A stretch of DNA of 64,000 bases from JAMHWF01 sp035911095 (GTDB taxonomy: Bacteria > Pseudomonadota > Gammaproteobacteria > Burkholderiales > Burkholderiaceae_C): assembly GCA_035911095.1 (NCBI GenBank), contig JAMHWF010000022.1:62001-126000 (forward strand). Reading direction: 5' to 3'. The notes beneath the pieces were generated by a model, which saw nothing but the letters and a program-made list of their open reading frames with translations, was not told the DNA's origin and searched no databases. Below, piece by piece: positions 49,990-60,000 of this stretch (the first letter of the stretch is position 1; each line of letters opens with the position of its first letter). Made by a program: the position numbers and the translations under genes.

Positions 49990-50541
49990 TCAGTCGAAGA
50001 GGCGTGCCTGGCCCAGCAGCGGGGCCGCGGCGTCCTTGGCCGAGAGCGTCGGCTCGGGAATGGCGTCCGGCCAGGCGATGGCCAGGGTCGGGTCGTCCCA
50101 GCGCACCGCGCCCTCCGCCTGTGGCGCGTAGTAGCTCGTCGTCTTGTAGAGGAAGTCGGCGCTGTCGCTGGTGACGAGGAAGCCGTGCCCGAAGCCCGGC
50201 GGCACCCAGAACTGGCGGTGGTTGTCGGCGGTCAGCTCGACGCCGACCCAGTGCCCGAAGCGCGGACTGCTGCGACGCAGGTCGACCGCGACGTCGAACA
50301 CGCTGCCGTGGGTCACGCGCACCAGCTTGCCCTGCGCATGCGGCGCGAGCTGGTAGTGCAGGCCGCGCAGCACGCCGCGCGAGGAGCGCGAGTGGTTGTC
50401 CTGCACGAACTCGACGTGATGCCCGACTGCTTCGTCGAAGTCGCGCTGGCTGAAGCTCTCGAGGAAGAAGCCGCGCGCGTCGCCGAAGACCTTGGGTTCG
50501 AAGATCAACACTTCGGGCAGCGCCGTACGGGTCACGTTCAT
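49990..50541 (-). CDS. rfbC: dTDP-4-dehydrorhamnose 3,5-epimerase
   Basis: The protein has 183 residues: a cupin-fold RmlC with FVQDNHSRSSRGVLRGLHYQ (catalytic His in GLHYQ), VDLRRSSPRFGHWVGVEL and PPGFGHGFLV. It converts dTDP-4-keto-6-deoxyglucose to the 4-keto-rhamnose form, step 3 of dTDP-L-rhamnose synthesis. Start ATG 50541 is two bases after the rfbA stop. Last gene of rfbBDAC. Confidence 0.95.
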   Translation of the reverse strand: MNVTRTALPEVLIFEPKVFGDARGFFLESFSQRDFDEAVGHHVEFVQDNHSRSSRGVLRGLHYQLAPHAQGKLVRVTHGSVFDVAVDLRRSSPRFGHWVGVELTADNHRQFWVPPGFGHGFLVTSDSADFLYKTTSYYAPQAEGAVRWDDPTLAIAWPDAIPEPTLSAKDAAAPLLGQARLFD

Positions 50542-50543
50542 GC

Positions 50544-51425
50544 TCAGTACGCCTTCTCGCGCAGCAGGCGCAGCAGGTACTGCCCGTAGCCGCTCTTCGC
50601 CATCGGTTGGGCCTGCGCCTCCAGCGCCTCGGCGGTGATCCACCCGGCGCGGAATGCGACCTCTTCCGGGCAGGCCACCTTCAGCCCCTGGCGCTTCTCG
50701 AGCGTCGCGATGAACTGGCCGGCTTCGAGCAGGCTGTCGTGCGTGCCGGTGTCGAGCCAGGCGTAGCCGCGGCCCATGATCTCGACCGAGAGCGCGCCCT
50801 GGCGCAGGTAGTGCGCGTTGACGTCGGTGATCTCGAGCTCGCCGCGCGCGCTGGGCCGGATCGACGCGGCAACGTCGCAGACGGCGGTGTCGTAGAAGTA
50901 GAGCCCGGTGACGGCGTACGAGCTCTTCGGCGTCGCGGGCTTCTCCTCGATGCTGATCGCGCGCCGCTGGCCGTCGAACTCGACCACGCCGTAGCGCTGC
51001 GGGTCGTGCACGTGGTAGGCGAAGACGCTCGCACCTTCGCTGCGCGCCGTGGCGGCGGCGAGCACGCGCTGCAGGTCGTGGCCATAGAACAGGTTGTCAC
51101 CCAGCACCAGCGCGCTCGGCGCCCCGCCGACGAAGTCGCGCCCGAGGACGAAGGCCTGCGCCAGGCCGTCCGGGCTGGGCTGGACGCAGTAGCGGATGTC
51201 GATGCCCCAGCGCGCGCCGTCGCCGAGCAGGTGCTCGAAGCGCGGCGTGTCCTGCGGCGTGCTGATCACGAGCACGTCGCGGATGCCGGCCAGCATCAGC
51301 GTGGTGAGCGGGTAATAGACCATCGGCTTGTCGTACACCGGCAGCAACTGCTTGCTCATCGCAAGCGTGGCCGGGTGCAGCCGGGTGCCGGAACCGCCGG
51401 CGAGGATGATGCCTTTGCGTCGCAT
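50544..51425 (-). CDS. rfbA: glucose-1-phosphate thymidylyltransferase
   Basis: The protein has 293 residues: RmlA with the N-terminal nucleotide motif GIILAGGSGTRLHPATLAMS, KQLLPVYDKPM, LVLGDNLFYGHDL and ISIEEKPATPKSSYAVTGLY. It makes dTDP-glucose from dTTP and glucose-1-phosphate and is usually inhibited by dTDP-rhamnose. The full-length long form of the enzyme. Located between rfbD and rfbC on the minus strand. Confidence 0.96.
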   Translation of the reverse strand: MRRKGIILAGGSGTRLHPATLAMSKQLLPVYDKPMVYYPLTTLMLAGIRDVLVISTPQDTPRFEHLLGDGARWGIDIRYCVQPSPDGLAQAFVLGRDFVGGAPSALVLGDNLFYGHDLQRVLAAATARSEGASVFAYHVHDPQRYGVVEFDGQRRAISIEEKPATPKSSYAVTGLYFYDTAVCDVAASIRPSARGELEITDVNAHYLRQGALSVEIMGRGYAWLDTGTHDSLLEAGQFIATLEKRQGLKVACPEEVAFRAGWITAEALEAQAQPMAKSGYGQYLLRLLREKAY

Positions 51426-51448
51426 GGAATGAGGAGTGGTGGGGGTCG

Positions 51449-52345
51449 TCAGGTGCCGAGCACTTCGGTCAGCATCCGTTCGACGCCCTGCTGCCAGGGC
51501 GGCAGGTGCAGCCCGAAGCTCGCGCGCAGGCGCCGCGTATCGAGCCGCGAGTTGAGCGGCCGGCGCGCCGGGGTGGGGAACTCGCTCGTCGGCACCGCGG
51601 CGATCGCCTCGGGCGCGACCTTGACGGGCTGGCCGTGCGCGCGCGCCCATTCGATGACGTGGCGGGCATAGCCGTGCCAGCTCGTCTGGCCGGCGGCCGC
51701 CAGGTGGTAGGTGCCGCCGAGGCCCGCGTCGTCGCGCAGCCGGCGCAGCGCATGCGCGGTCACGTCGGCGATCAGTTCGGCGCCGGTGGGTGCGCCGATC
51801 TGGTCGTCGATGACGGTGAGCCGCTCGCGCTCGGCGGCCAGGCGCAGCATCGTGCGCGCGAAGTTGCCGCCGCGCGCCGAGTAGACCCAGCTGGTGCGCA
51901 GGATCAGGTGGCGGCAGCCGCTGGCGCGGATCGCCTCCTCGCCTTCGAGCTTGCTGCGGCCGTAGACGCCGAGAGGGCCGGTCGGGGCGTCCTCGGCGCG
52001 CGGCGCGCTGCCGCTGCCGTCGAAGACGTAGTCGCTGCTGTACTGCACCAGCCAGGCGCCGAGCGTGGCGGCCTCGCGGGCGAGCACGCTCGGCGCCTCG
52101 GCATTGACGGCGCGTGCCAGCGCGGGCTCGGACTCCGCCTTGTCGACCGCGGTGTGCGCGGCGGCGTTGACGATCACGTCCGGCCGCAGCGCGCGCACGG
52201 TGCCGGCCAGGCTCTCGGGGCGCGAGAAGTCGCAGCGCTCGGGATCGGACTGCCTGTCGAGGGCGATCAGCTCGCCCAGCGGTGCAAGGGCGCGCTGCAG
52301 CTCCCAGCCCACCTGGCCATTGCGGCCGAGCAACAGCAGCTTCAT
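51449..52345 (-). CDS. rfbD: dTDP-4-dehydrorhamnose reductase
   Basis: The protein has 298 residues: RmlD, an extended short-chain reductase with NAD(P) motif LLLGRNGQVGWELQRAL, VNAAAHTAVDKAE, YSSDYVFDG and the catalytic Tyr-x3-Lys in VYGRSKLEGE. It makes dTDP-L-rhamnose in the last step. 55 bp downstream of rfbB and 23 bp upstream of rfbA. Confidence 0.95.
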   Translation of the reverse strand: MKLLLLGRNGQVGWELQRALAPLGELIALDRQSDPERCDFSRPESLAGTVRALRPDVIVNAAAHTAVDKAESEPALARAVNAEAPSVLAREAATLGAWLVQYSSDYVFDGSGSAPRAEDAPTGPLGVYGRSKLEGEEAIRASGCRHLILRTSWVYSARGGNFARTMLRLAAERERLTVIDDQIGAPTGAELIADVTAHALRRLRDDAGLGGTYHLAAAGQTSWHGYARHVIEWARAHGQPVKVAPEAIAAVPTSEFPTPARRPLNSRLDTRRLRASFGLHLPPWQQGVERMLTEVLGT

Positions 52346-52400
52346 CGGCAGGCTTCCCAGTCGCGCCGGGCGGCGGCGCCATCGGGCCGGACCGCTGGCC

Positions 52401-53489
52401 TCATGCGGCCGCCACGCCTGCCAGCCGGCCGTCGTACTGCGTCGCGACCCACTCGCGGTAGGCGCCGCTCTGCACCTCGGCGATCCAGTCGGGGTGCGCG
52501 AGGTACCAGGCCACGGTCTTGCGGATCCCGCTGTCGAACGTCTCGGCCGGGCGCCAGCCGAGCTCGTGCTCCAGCTTGCGCGCGTCGATCGCGTAGCGGC
52601 GGTCGTGGCCGGGGCGGTCGGCGACATGGGTGATCAGGCGCGCGTAGGGGCCCGCCGGGTCGGGCCGCAGCTCGTCGAGCAGGCCGCAGATGAGGCGCAC
52701 GATGTCAAGGTTCGCCTGCTCGTTCCAGCCGCCGATGTTGTAGGTCTCGCCGAGTCGGCCGCGGGCGAGCACGGCGCGGATCGCCGCGCAGTGGTCGCCG
52801 ACGTAGAGCCAGTCGCGCACCTGCTGGCCGTCGCCGTAGACGGGCAGCGGCTTGCCGGCCAGCGCGTTGACGATCACCAGCGGGATCAGCTTCTCTGGAA
52901 AGTGAAACGGACCGTAGTTGTTGGAACAGTTCGTGGTGAGCGTCGGCAGGCCGTAGGTGTGGTGCCAGGCGCGCACCAGGTGGTCGCTGGCAGCCTTGCT
53001 CGCGGCGTAGGGGCTGTTCGGCTCGTAGGGGTGCGTCTCGGTGAAGGCCGGCGCCTCGGGCGCCAGCGAGCCGTAGACCTCGTCGGTCGAGACGTGCAGG
53101 AAGCGAAACGCCGCCCGCGCTGCGTCCTCGAGCGTCGCCCAGTGGGCGCGCGCGGCCTCGAGCAGTGCATAGGTGCCGTCGATGTTGGTGCGCATGAAGG
53201 CGCCCGGGCCGTGGATCGAGCGGTCGACATGGCTTTCGGCGGCGAAGTGGACGATCGCGCGCACAGGGTGTTCGGCGAGCAGTCGCCCGACCAGCGCGCG
53301 GTCTCCGATGTCGCCGTGCACGAAAAGGTGGCGCGCGTCGCCCTGCAGCGCCGCGAGATTGCGCAGGTTGCCGGCGTAGGTCAGCGCGTCGAGCGTGAGC
53401 ACGGGTTCGTCGCGCGTGGCGTCGTCGCCGAGCCAATCGAGGACAAAGTTGCTGCCGATGAAGCCGGCGCCGCCGGTGACGAGGATCAT
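52401..53489 (-). CDS. rfbB: dTDP-glucose 4,6-dehydratase
   Basis: The protein has 362 residues: RmlB with MILVTGGAGFIGSNFVLDWL, HFAAESHVDRSI, the catalytic STDEVYGSL and YAASKAASDHLVRAW (Tyr-x3-Lys), and NNYGPFHFPEKLIP. Catalyses the second step of dTDP-rhamnose synthesis. First gene of the minus-strand rfbBDAC operon, divergent from the WecA-like gene; the shared gap holds the palindromic -10 element ACTATAGT. Confidence 0.97.
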   Translation of the reverse strand: MILVTGGAGFIGSNFVLDWLGDDATRDEPVLTLDALTYAGNLRNLAALQGDARHLFVHGDIGDRALVGRLLAEHPVRAIVHFAAESHVDRSIHGPGAFMRTNIDGTYALLEAARAHWATLEDAARAAFRFLHVSTDEVYGSLAPEAPAFTETHPYEPNSPYAASKAASDHLVRAWHHTYGLPTLTTNCSNNYGPFHFPEKLIPLVIVNALAGKPLPVYGDGQQVRDWLYVGDHCAAIRAVLARGRLGETYNIGGWNEQANLDIVRLICGLLDELRPDPAGPYARLITHVADRPGHDRRYAIDARKLEHELGWRPAETFDSGIRKTVAWYLAHPDWIAEVQSGAYREWVATQYDGRLAGVAAA

Positions 53490-53513
53490 TGTTGGTCAGG
53501 AGTGACGCCGGGG

Positions 53514-53542
53514 TTGGGTGGCGTGCTGCCGAGTACTATAGT
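53514..53542 (+). promoter_or_regulatory. promoter TTGGGT-17-TATAGT before the WecA-like gene
   Basis: TTGGGT (53514-53519) and TATAGT (53537-53542) are spaced by 17 bp, the best sigma70-type promoter seen in the window. The -10 is part of the palindrome ACTATAGT (53535-53542), so the minus strand also reads TATAGT, towards rfbB. Confidence 0.55.
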
Positions 53543-53600
53543 TGCGCCCCTGCGCACCGGATTCGGGCACTCGCCGCGCCGTCCGCGCCTCGCCCCATCC

Positions 53601-54698
53601 ATGGTCCTCTTCCTGTCCTCGTTCGGGATCGCCGCTTTCATGACCTGGGTCGTGCTGGGTTGGGGGCGCGCACGTTCCCTGGGCTTCGCCGACAAAGGGC
53701 CGCGGGGCCCGCAAGCCTTCCACGTGCGGCGTGCGCCACGCCTCGGCGGCGCCGCGGTGTTCCTGGCGATGATCGCGGTGCTGGCGGGTGCATGGCAGGC
53801 AGGTTTCACCGAACTGGCGCAACTGGGCGGCCTGCTGCTGGTCTGCGGCCTGCCGGCTTTCGGCGCCGGCCTGGCAGAGGACCTGACCGAGCGCGTCGCC
53901 CCGTCCGGTCGCCTGGTCGCGACGGCGCTGTCGGCCCTGCTTGCGGCCTTCCTGCTCGACGCGACGATCACCCGCACCGACCTCTGGGGTCTGGACTGGA
54001 TCGCCGGCTTCGGCCTCGGTGCCGTGCTGCTGGCAGTCTTCGCGGTGGCGGGCATCGCAAACTCGGTCAACATCATCGACGGCTTCAACGGCCTCGCCTC
54101 GATGTGCGCGACGATGATGCTGCTGGCGATCGGCTTCGTCGCCTACTCGGTCGGCGACGGCACGCTGACGTTGCTGGCCCTGGCGCTGGCGGGCGCGGTG
54201 CTCGGCTTCTTCCTCTGGAACTTCCCCCGCGGGCTGATCTTCCTCGGCGACGGTGGGGCCTACTTCCTCGGCTTCGCGGTGGCCGAACTCGGCATCCTGC
54301 TGCTGCAGCGCAACCCGGAAGTCTCGCCGCTGTGCCCGCTGCTAATCGTCATCTACCCGGTGTTCGAGACGGTGTTCTCGATGTACCGCCGCAAGCTGCT
54401 GCAGGGACGCGCGATCGGCGAGCCCGACGGCGTCCACCTGCACAGCCTGGTCTACCGTCGCCTGCTGCGCTGGGCGATCGAAGGCGAGGACGTCCGTGCG
54501 GTCACGCGCCGCAACTCGCTGACGGCACCGTATCTGTGGCTGCTCTGCCTGGCGTCGATCGTGCCTGCGGTGCTGTTCTGGGACGACACGCAGCTGATCG
54601 GCCTGTGCATCGTGCTGTTCGGGACGGGCTATGTGCTCCTGTACTGGAGCATCGTGCGCTTCCGCACGCCGCGCCTGCTGGTGATCCGCAGGTCCTGA
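53601..54698 (+). CDS. undecaprenyl-phosphate sugar-1-phosphate transferase (WecA/MraY family)
   Basis: This is a 365-residue polytopic transferase with about 10-11 TM helices. Conserved cytoplasmic loops are present: GLAEDLTERVAP (the Asp-rich loop), VNIIDGFNGLASMCA, LIFLGDGGAYFLGF and the His loop PDGVHLHSLVYRR. It moves a HexNAc-phosphate from UDP-sugar to undecaprenyl phosphate and so starts a glycan. It is a second initiating enzyme beside the monotopic one at 29917. Start ATG 53601; alone on the plus strand, divergent from rfbB. Confidence 0.9.
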   Translation: MVLFLSSFGIAAFMTWVVLGWGRARSLGFADKGPRGPQAFHVRRAPRLGGAAVFLAMIAVLAGAWQAGFTELAQLGGLLLVCGLPAFGAGLAEDLTERVAPSGRLVATALSALLAAFLLDATITRTDLWGLDWIAGFGLGAVLLAVFAVAGIANSVNIIDGFNGLASMCATMMLLAIGFVAYSVGDGTLTLLALALAGAVLGFFLWNFPRGLIFLGDGGAYFLGFAVAELGILLLQRNPEVSPLCPLLIVIYPVFETVFSMYRRKLLQGRAIGEPDGVHLHSLVYRRLLRWAIEGEDVRAVTRRNSLTAPYLWLLCLASIVPAVLFWDDTQLIGLCIVLFGTGYVLLYWSIVRFRTPRLLVIRRS

Positions 54699-54786
54699 GG
54701 CGGATTCCCCGTCTCCGCGGTCCGTCGGCCGGCCGCGAACGCCCGTCATCCGGCGGTCATCGGCGGGCGGGGGATAATGCGGGGTG

Positions 54787-56277
<1,491 letters not shown>

Positions 56278-56324
56278 GCTGCCGCCGGCGCAGCGATGGC
56301 GCCGACGCGGGTTTCGATCCTGAA

Positions 56325-57131
56325 TCAGCGCGCCAGCAGCGCGAACACCGCCGGCACGTCGGCCGGCATGCCCTCGCGCAGCGCGGCGGGCAGGGCCGAG
56401 GGGTCGCGCCAACGGGCCACGGGGCTGGCATGCGTCCAGGCGCCGGCCAGCGTCAGTCCGCAGGCGACCCCGAGTCGGGTCGTCCCCTCCAGGTGCTGCA
56501 GCAGTGACGCGAGCAGTGCGGCGTTCCGGTAGGGCGTCTCGATCATCAGCTGGGTCTGACCGAGGCGGCGTGAGGTGGCCTGCAGCTCTCGGATGCGCGC
56601 CGCGCGCGCCGCTGCATCGACCGGCAGGTAACCGACGAAGGCGAAGTGCTGGCCGTCGAGTCCGCTGGCCGCCAGCGCGAGCAGCAGCGAGCTGGGCCCC
56701 GGCAGCGGGCACACCGTGATACCCGCGTCATGGGCAAGCGCGACCAGGCGCGCGCCCGGGTCGGCGACCGCCGGCAGGCCGGCTTCCGAGAGCAGGCCGA
56801 GGTCGGCGCCCGCCAGCGCAGGTGCGAGCAGGGCCCGCCAGGCGGCGTCGTCCGCGCCGGGCGCCGGCGCGCCGCCGCCCTTGGGCGGTCGCGGCAGCTC
56901 CCGCATCTCGAGCTGTTGGAGCGGCAGGCGCAGCGGCTCGATCGCGTCGACCCGTTTCAGAAAGGCGCGCGCGGACTTGGCGTTCTCGACCGCCCAGTGG
57001 CCGAGCCGGGCGGCCTCCCGGATCACGCCCAGCGGCAGCACCTCGCGCAGGTCCGGCAGCGCGGCCGGTGCCGTACCGGTGTCGAGCGCGTTCGGGACCA
57101 GCAGCAGGCGCCCTGTCGGTGGCGGGCTCAT
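56325..57131 (-). CDS. SAM-dependent methyltransferase, tetrapyrrole-methylase family (RsmI-like)
   Basis: The protein has 268 residues with a TP_methylase fold: LLSEAGLPAVADPGARLVALA (the GxPxxxDPG motif seen in RsmI), CPLPGPSSLLLALAASGL and FVGYLP. RsmI makes the 2'-O-methyl at C1402 of 16S rRNA; this protein belongs to the shorter divergent branch, common next to maf in this group, and its substrate is not established. A good ribosome binding site (GGAGG) precedes ATG 57131. 39 bp downstream of maf. Confidence 0.85.
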   Translation of the reverse strand: MSPPPTGRLLLVPNALDTGTAPAALPDLREVLPLGVIREAARLGHWAVENAKSARAFLKRVDAIEPLRLPLQQLEMRELPRPPKGGGAPAPGADDAAWRALLAPALAGADLGLLSEAGLPAVADPGARLVALAHDAGITVCPLPGPSSLLLALAASGLDGQHFAFVGYLPVDAAARAARIRELQATSRRLGQTQLMIETPYRNAALLASLLQHLEGTTRLGVACGLTLAGAWTHASPVARWRDPSALPAALREGMPADVPAVFALLAR

Positions 57132-57170
57132 GTCAGCCCTCCGCGCCTGCCGCGGCTGTCGCTGGGGCGC

Positions 57171-57764
57171 TCATGGCGCCGCGAGCGGGTCGAGCCCGGC
57201 ACGCCGCAGCAGCGCGCAGGTGCGGACCAGCGGCAGCCCGACGAGCGCGCTCGGGTCGTCGGACTCGATCGCGTCGACGAGCGCGATGCCGAGCGCTTCG
57301 GAGCGCGCGCTGCCGGCGCAGTCGTAGGGCTGCTCCAGCGCCAGGTAGCGTTCGATCTCGGCCTCGCCGAGGGTGCGGAAGCGCACCCGCACCGGCACCA
57401 GCGCCGCCTCCTCGAAGCCGCTGTCGACGCAGCACACCGCGAGCGCTGTCTGGAAGATGACCATGCGACCGCTCATCGCGCGGAGCTGCTCGACGGCAGG
57501 CCCATGCGAGCCCGGTTTGCCGAGGGGGCGGCCCTCGAGGTCGGCCACCTGGTCCGAGCCGATCACGATCGCCTGCGGATGCCGCGCCGCCACGTCACGC
57601 GCCTTGGCCAGCGCCAGGCGCTGCGCCAGCATCGCCGGCGCCTCGCCGTCGGCCGGTGTCTCGTCGACCTCCGGCGCGACGACGGAGAACGCGAGCCGCA
57701 GCCGGGCGAGCAACTCGCGGCGGTAGCGGGAAGTGGAGCCGAGGATCAGCGCGCGGTCGGGCAT
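57171..57764 (-). CDS. maf: Maf family nucleotide pyrophosphatase
   Basis: This is a 197-residue Maf/HAM1-like protein with ILGSTSRYRRELLARL at the N-terminus, PEVDETP, GSDQVADLEG (catalytic Asp) and LEQPYDCAGSARSEALGIAL. The residues fit the YceF branch, which hydrolyses 7-methyl-GTP and similar modified nucleotides. A GACAAT box ends 6 bp before ATG 57764 on the minus strand, so transcription may begin at the start codon. Divergent from yceD. Confidence 0.93.
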   Translation of the reverse strand: MPDRALILGSTSRYRRELLARLRLAFSVVAPEVDETPADGEAPAMLAQRLALAKARDVAARHPQAIVIGSDQVADLEGRPLGKPGSHGPAVEQLRAMSGRMVIFQTALAVCCVDSGFEEAALVPVRVRFRTLGEAEIERYLALEQPYDCAGSARSEALGIALVDAIESDDPSALVGLPLVRTCALLRRAGLDPLAAP

Positions 57765-57819
57765 CCGGGGATTGTCCACGCCCGGGTCCGCGGCCCGGCG
57801 GCCGCCTACACTCCGGCGC

Positions 57820-58389
57820 ATGCGGCGCCGTGCTTTCGATCCCCACCGCCTCGATGTGCCTGCGTTCGCGCGCGAAGGCGCCTCGCTCGAGGGCCTTCGC
57901 CCGCTGGCGGAGTTTCCGCGGCTGCGCGACCTGCTGCACCCCGAGGCGCCGCCGGACGATTCCACACCGGCTCGCTGGTCGCTGCACGGCCTGACACGCC
58001 CGCGCCCGGGCGGCGAGCCGGAAGTGCGGCTGCACCTGCAGGCGAGCGCGACCGTGCCGCTCGTCTGCCAGCGCTGCCTGGGACCGGTGGTCACGCCGGT
58101 CGACATCGACCGCGACTTCCGCTTCGAGCGCGACGAATCCAGCGCCGCCGCCCTCGACGCCGAGGTCGAGGAGGACGTGCTCGCGCTCGACGCCAAGCTG
58201 GACGTGCCCGACCTTGTCGAAGACGAGCTTCTGCTGTCGCTGCCCCTGGTTCCCCGCCACGAGGTCTGCCCGCAGCCGCCCGACGCGCTCGCCGATCAGG
58301 CCGGCATGCCGGCCGCGGCTGCGCCCAGTCCCTTCGCGGCTCTCGCGGGCTGGCGCAAGACACCGGGCGGCGACAGCGGCGTGCAGTGA
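57820..58389 (+). CDS. yceD: DUF177/YceD family protein
   Basis: The protein has 189 residues. It has the YceD core: Cys-containing VPLVCQRCLGPVVTPVDI, then EVEEDVLALDAKLDVPDLVEDELLLSLPLVPRH and a final Cys near ALAGW. YceD family members sit before rpmF in most bacteria and have been linked to 23S rRNA processing. A TACACT box lies 7 bp before ATG 57820 with no Shine-Dalgarno. A GC hairpin follows its stop codon. Confidence 0.9.
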   Translation: MRRRAFDPHRLDVPAFAREGASLEGLRPLAEFPRLRDLLHPEAPPDDSTPARWSLHGLTRPRPGGEPEVRLHLQASATVPLVCQRCLGPVVTPVDIDRDFRFERDESSAAALDAEVEEDVLALDAKLDVPDLVEDELLLSLPLVPRHEVCPQPPDALADQAGMPAAAAPSPFAALAGWRKTPGGDSGVQ

Positions 58390-58395
58390 CGAAGG

Positions 58396-58411
58396 GCGGC
58401 GTTCGCGCCGC
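58396..58411 (+). terminator. small hairpin between yceD and rpmF
   Basis: GCGGCG-TTCG-CGCCGC is a perfect 6-bp stem with a TTCG loop, seven bases after the yceD stop, followed by ATTC. It could weaken read-through before the rpmF promoter at 58437. No long T run. Confidence 0.35.
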
Positions 58412-58436
58412 ATTCACGATGGCTGTGCCTTGCCAA

Positions 58437-58445
58437 TGCTAGAAT
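58437..58445 (+). promoter_or_regulatory. extended -10 promoter TG-C-TAGAAT of rpmF-plsX-fab
   Basis: TG at 58437-58438, one base, then TAGAAT at 58440-58445: an extended -10. The downstream sequence CGCAGGCTTTT matches the ychF and lysS start regions. It lies 165 bp before rpmF, so the leader is long. Confidence 0.5.
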
Positions 58446-58609
58446 CGCAGGCTTTTCGCCCAGGCGCCTGGCCGTTCGCGGCCAGATGCGACCTTCGGCC
58501 CGTACCGGAGCCCTCCGGGGTCCGGAGGCGGTGCGTGGGCGCCGCGGACGGGTCCGGCGGCGCCTGACGCCCGGGCAGCGCGCCCAGCGGCGCACCGCAG
58601 GAGATCACC

Positions 58610-58795
58610 ATGGCTGTTCAGCAGAACAAGAAGTCGCCGTCGAAGCGCGGCATGCATCGCTCGCACAATGCCCTGGCCCAGCCGGGCACCGCGATCGAGC
58701 CCACGACGGGCGAGACGCACCTGCGCCATCACATCAGCCCGAACGGCTTCTACCGCGGGCGCAAGGTGCTGAAGACCAAGTCGGACGACGCCTGA
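58610..58795 (+). CDS. rpmF: 50S ribosomal protein L32
   Basis: This is a 61-residue L32: MAVQQNKKSPSKRGMHRSHN start, Lys/Arg-rich N-terminus, then HHISPNGFYRGRKVL. It lacks the Cys4 zinc site, as is normal for this bacterial form. A good ribosome binding site (GCAGGAG) precedes it. It leads the rpmF-plsX-fabHDG-acpP-fabF cluster. Confidence 0.98.
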   Translation: MAVQQNKKSPSKRGMHRSHNALAQPGTAIEPTTGETHLRHHISPNGFYRGRKVLKTKSDDA

Positions 58796-58822
58796 GGACG
58801 GTGCGGGGACGGTGACTTGGGC

Positions 58823-59932
58823 GTGAGCGCGCATCCCTCGCGCGAGGACGCCTGCATCGCCGTCGACTGCATGGGCGGCGACCACGGGCCGACGGTGACG
58901 CTGCCGGCCTGCCGCGCATTCATCGAGCGGCACCCGCAGGCCCGCCTGGTGCTGGTCGGGCGCAGCGAGGACATCGCCCCGGCGGCCGACTGGCCGCGTT
59001 GCAGCCTCGTCGCCGCGACCGAGGTCGTCGCGATGGACGACCCGGTCGAGGTCGCGCTGCGCCGCAAGCGCAACTCGTCGATGCGGGTTGCGATCAGCCA
59101 GCTCAAGGCCGGCCCCGACGGCGCGGCCCCTGCCGCCGACGCCTGCGTCTCGGCGGGCAACACCGGCGCGCTGATGGCGGTCGCCCGCTACGTGCTGAAG
59201 ACGCTCGACGGCATCGACCGCCCGGCCATCGCCACCGTGATGCCGAACGAGCGTGACCGCTACACGACCGTGCTCGACCTCGGCGCCAATGTCGACTGCA
59301 CGGCCGAGCACCTGCTGCAGTTCGCGGTGATGGGCAGCGCACTCGTGGCGGCGGTCGAGGGCCGCGAGGACCCGAGCGTCGGCCTGCTCAACATCGGCGA
59401 AGAGGCGATCAAGGGCAGCGACACGATCAAGCGCGCCGCCGAACTGCTGCGCGAGGCGGCGGGCCACGGCCAGCTGAACTTCCACGGCAACGTCGAGGGC
59501 AACGACATCTTCAAGGGCACGACCGACATCGTCGTCTGCGACGGCTTCGTGGGCAACGTCGCGCTGAAGACGGCCGAGGGCCTGGCCTCGATGCTCTCGA
59601 ACTTCATCCGCCAGGAGTTCACCCGCAGCGCCTACACCAAGCTTGCCGCGCTGGTCGCGATGCCGGTGCTGCGGCACTTCAAGCAGCGGGTCGACCACCG
59701 CCGCTACAACGGCGCGGCGCTGCTCGGCCTGCGCGGGCTGGTCTTCAAGAGCCATGGCTCGGCCGATACGTTCGCCTTCGAGCAGGCGTTGAACCGGGCT
59801 TATGATGCGGCCCGCAATCGTCTGCTGGATCGGGTCCACGACCGGATCCTCGAGACCCTGCAGGCGATGCCAGGCAACGGCGGCGCCAGTCCGACCGACA
59901 TCGCCGGCGCCGGCGTCGCGAGCGCCGCCTGA
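58823..59932 (+). CDS. plsX: phosphate acyltransferase PlsX
   Basis: The protein has 369 residues. PlsX pattern: IAVDCMGGDHGPTVTLPA at the start, SAGNTGALMAVARYVLK, VLDLGANVDC, NIGEEAIKGSD and FHGNVEGNDIFKGTTDIVVCDGF (cited in part). It makes acyl-phosphate from acyl-ACP for phospholipid synthesis. The start is GTG 58823; TTG 58817 is possible. It is 27 bp after rpmF. The C-terminal 15 residues are an Ala/Gly tail. Confidence 0.97.
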   Translation: MSAHPSREDACIAVDCMGGDHGPTVTLPACRAFIERHPQARLVLVGRSEDIAPAADWPRCSLVAATEVVAMDDPVEVALRRKRNSSMRVAISQLKAGPDGAAPAADACVSAGNTGALMAVARYVLKTLDGIDRPAIATVMPNERDRYTTVLDLGANVDCTAEHLLQFAVMGSALVAAVEGREDPSVGLLNIGEEAIKGSDTIKRAAELLREAAGHGQLNFHGNVEGNDIFKGTTDIVVCDGFVGNVALKTAEGLASMLSNFIRQEFTRSAYTKLAALVAMPVLRHFKQRVDHRRYNGAALLGLRGLVFKSHGSADTFAFEQALNRAYDAARNRLLDRVHDRILETLQAMPGNGGASPTDIAGAGVASAA

Positions 59933-60000
59933 GGCGGTGGGGCGGCGCAGCCAGCCGCGACGCGAAGCCAGCCGCCCAGACGTTGTCCCAACGCTCGCCC

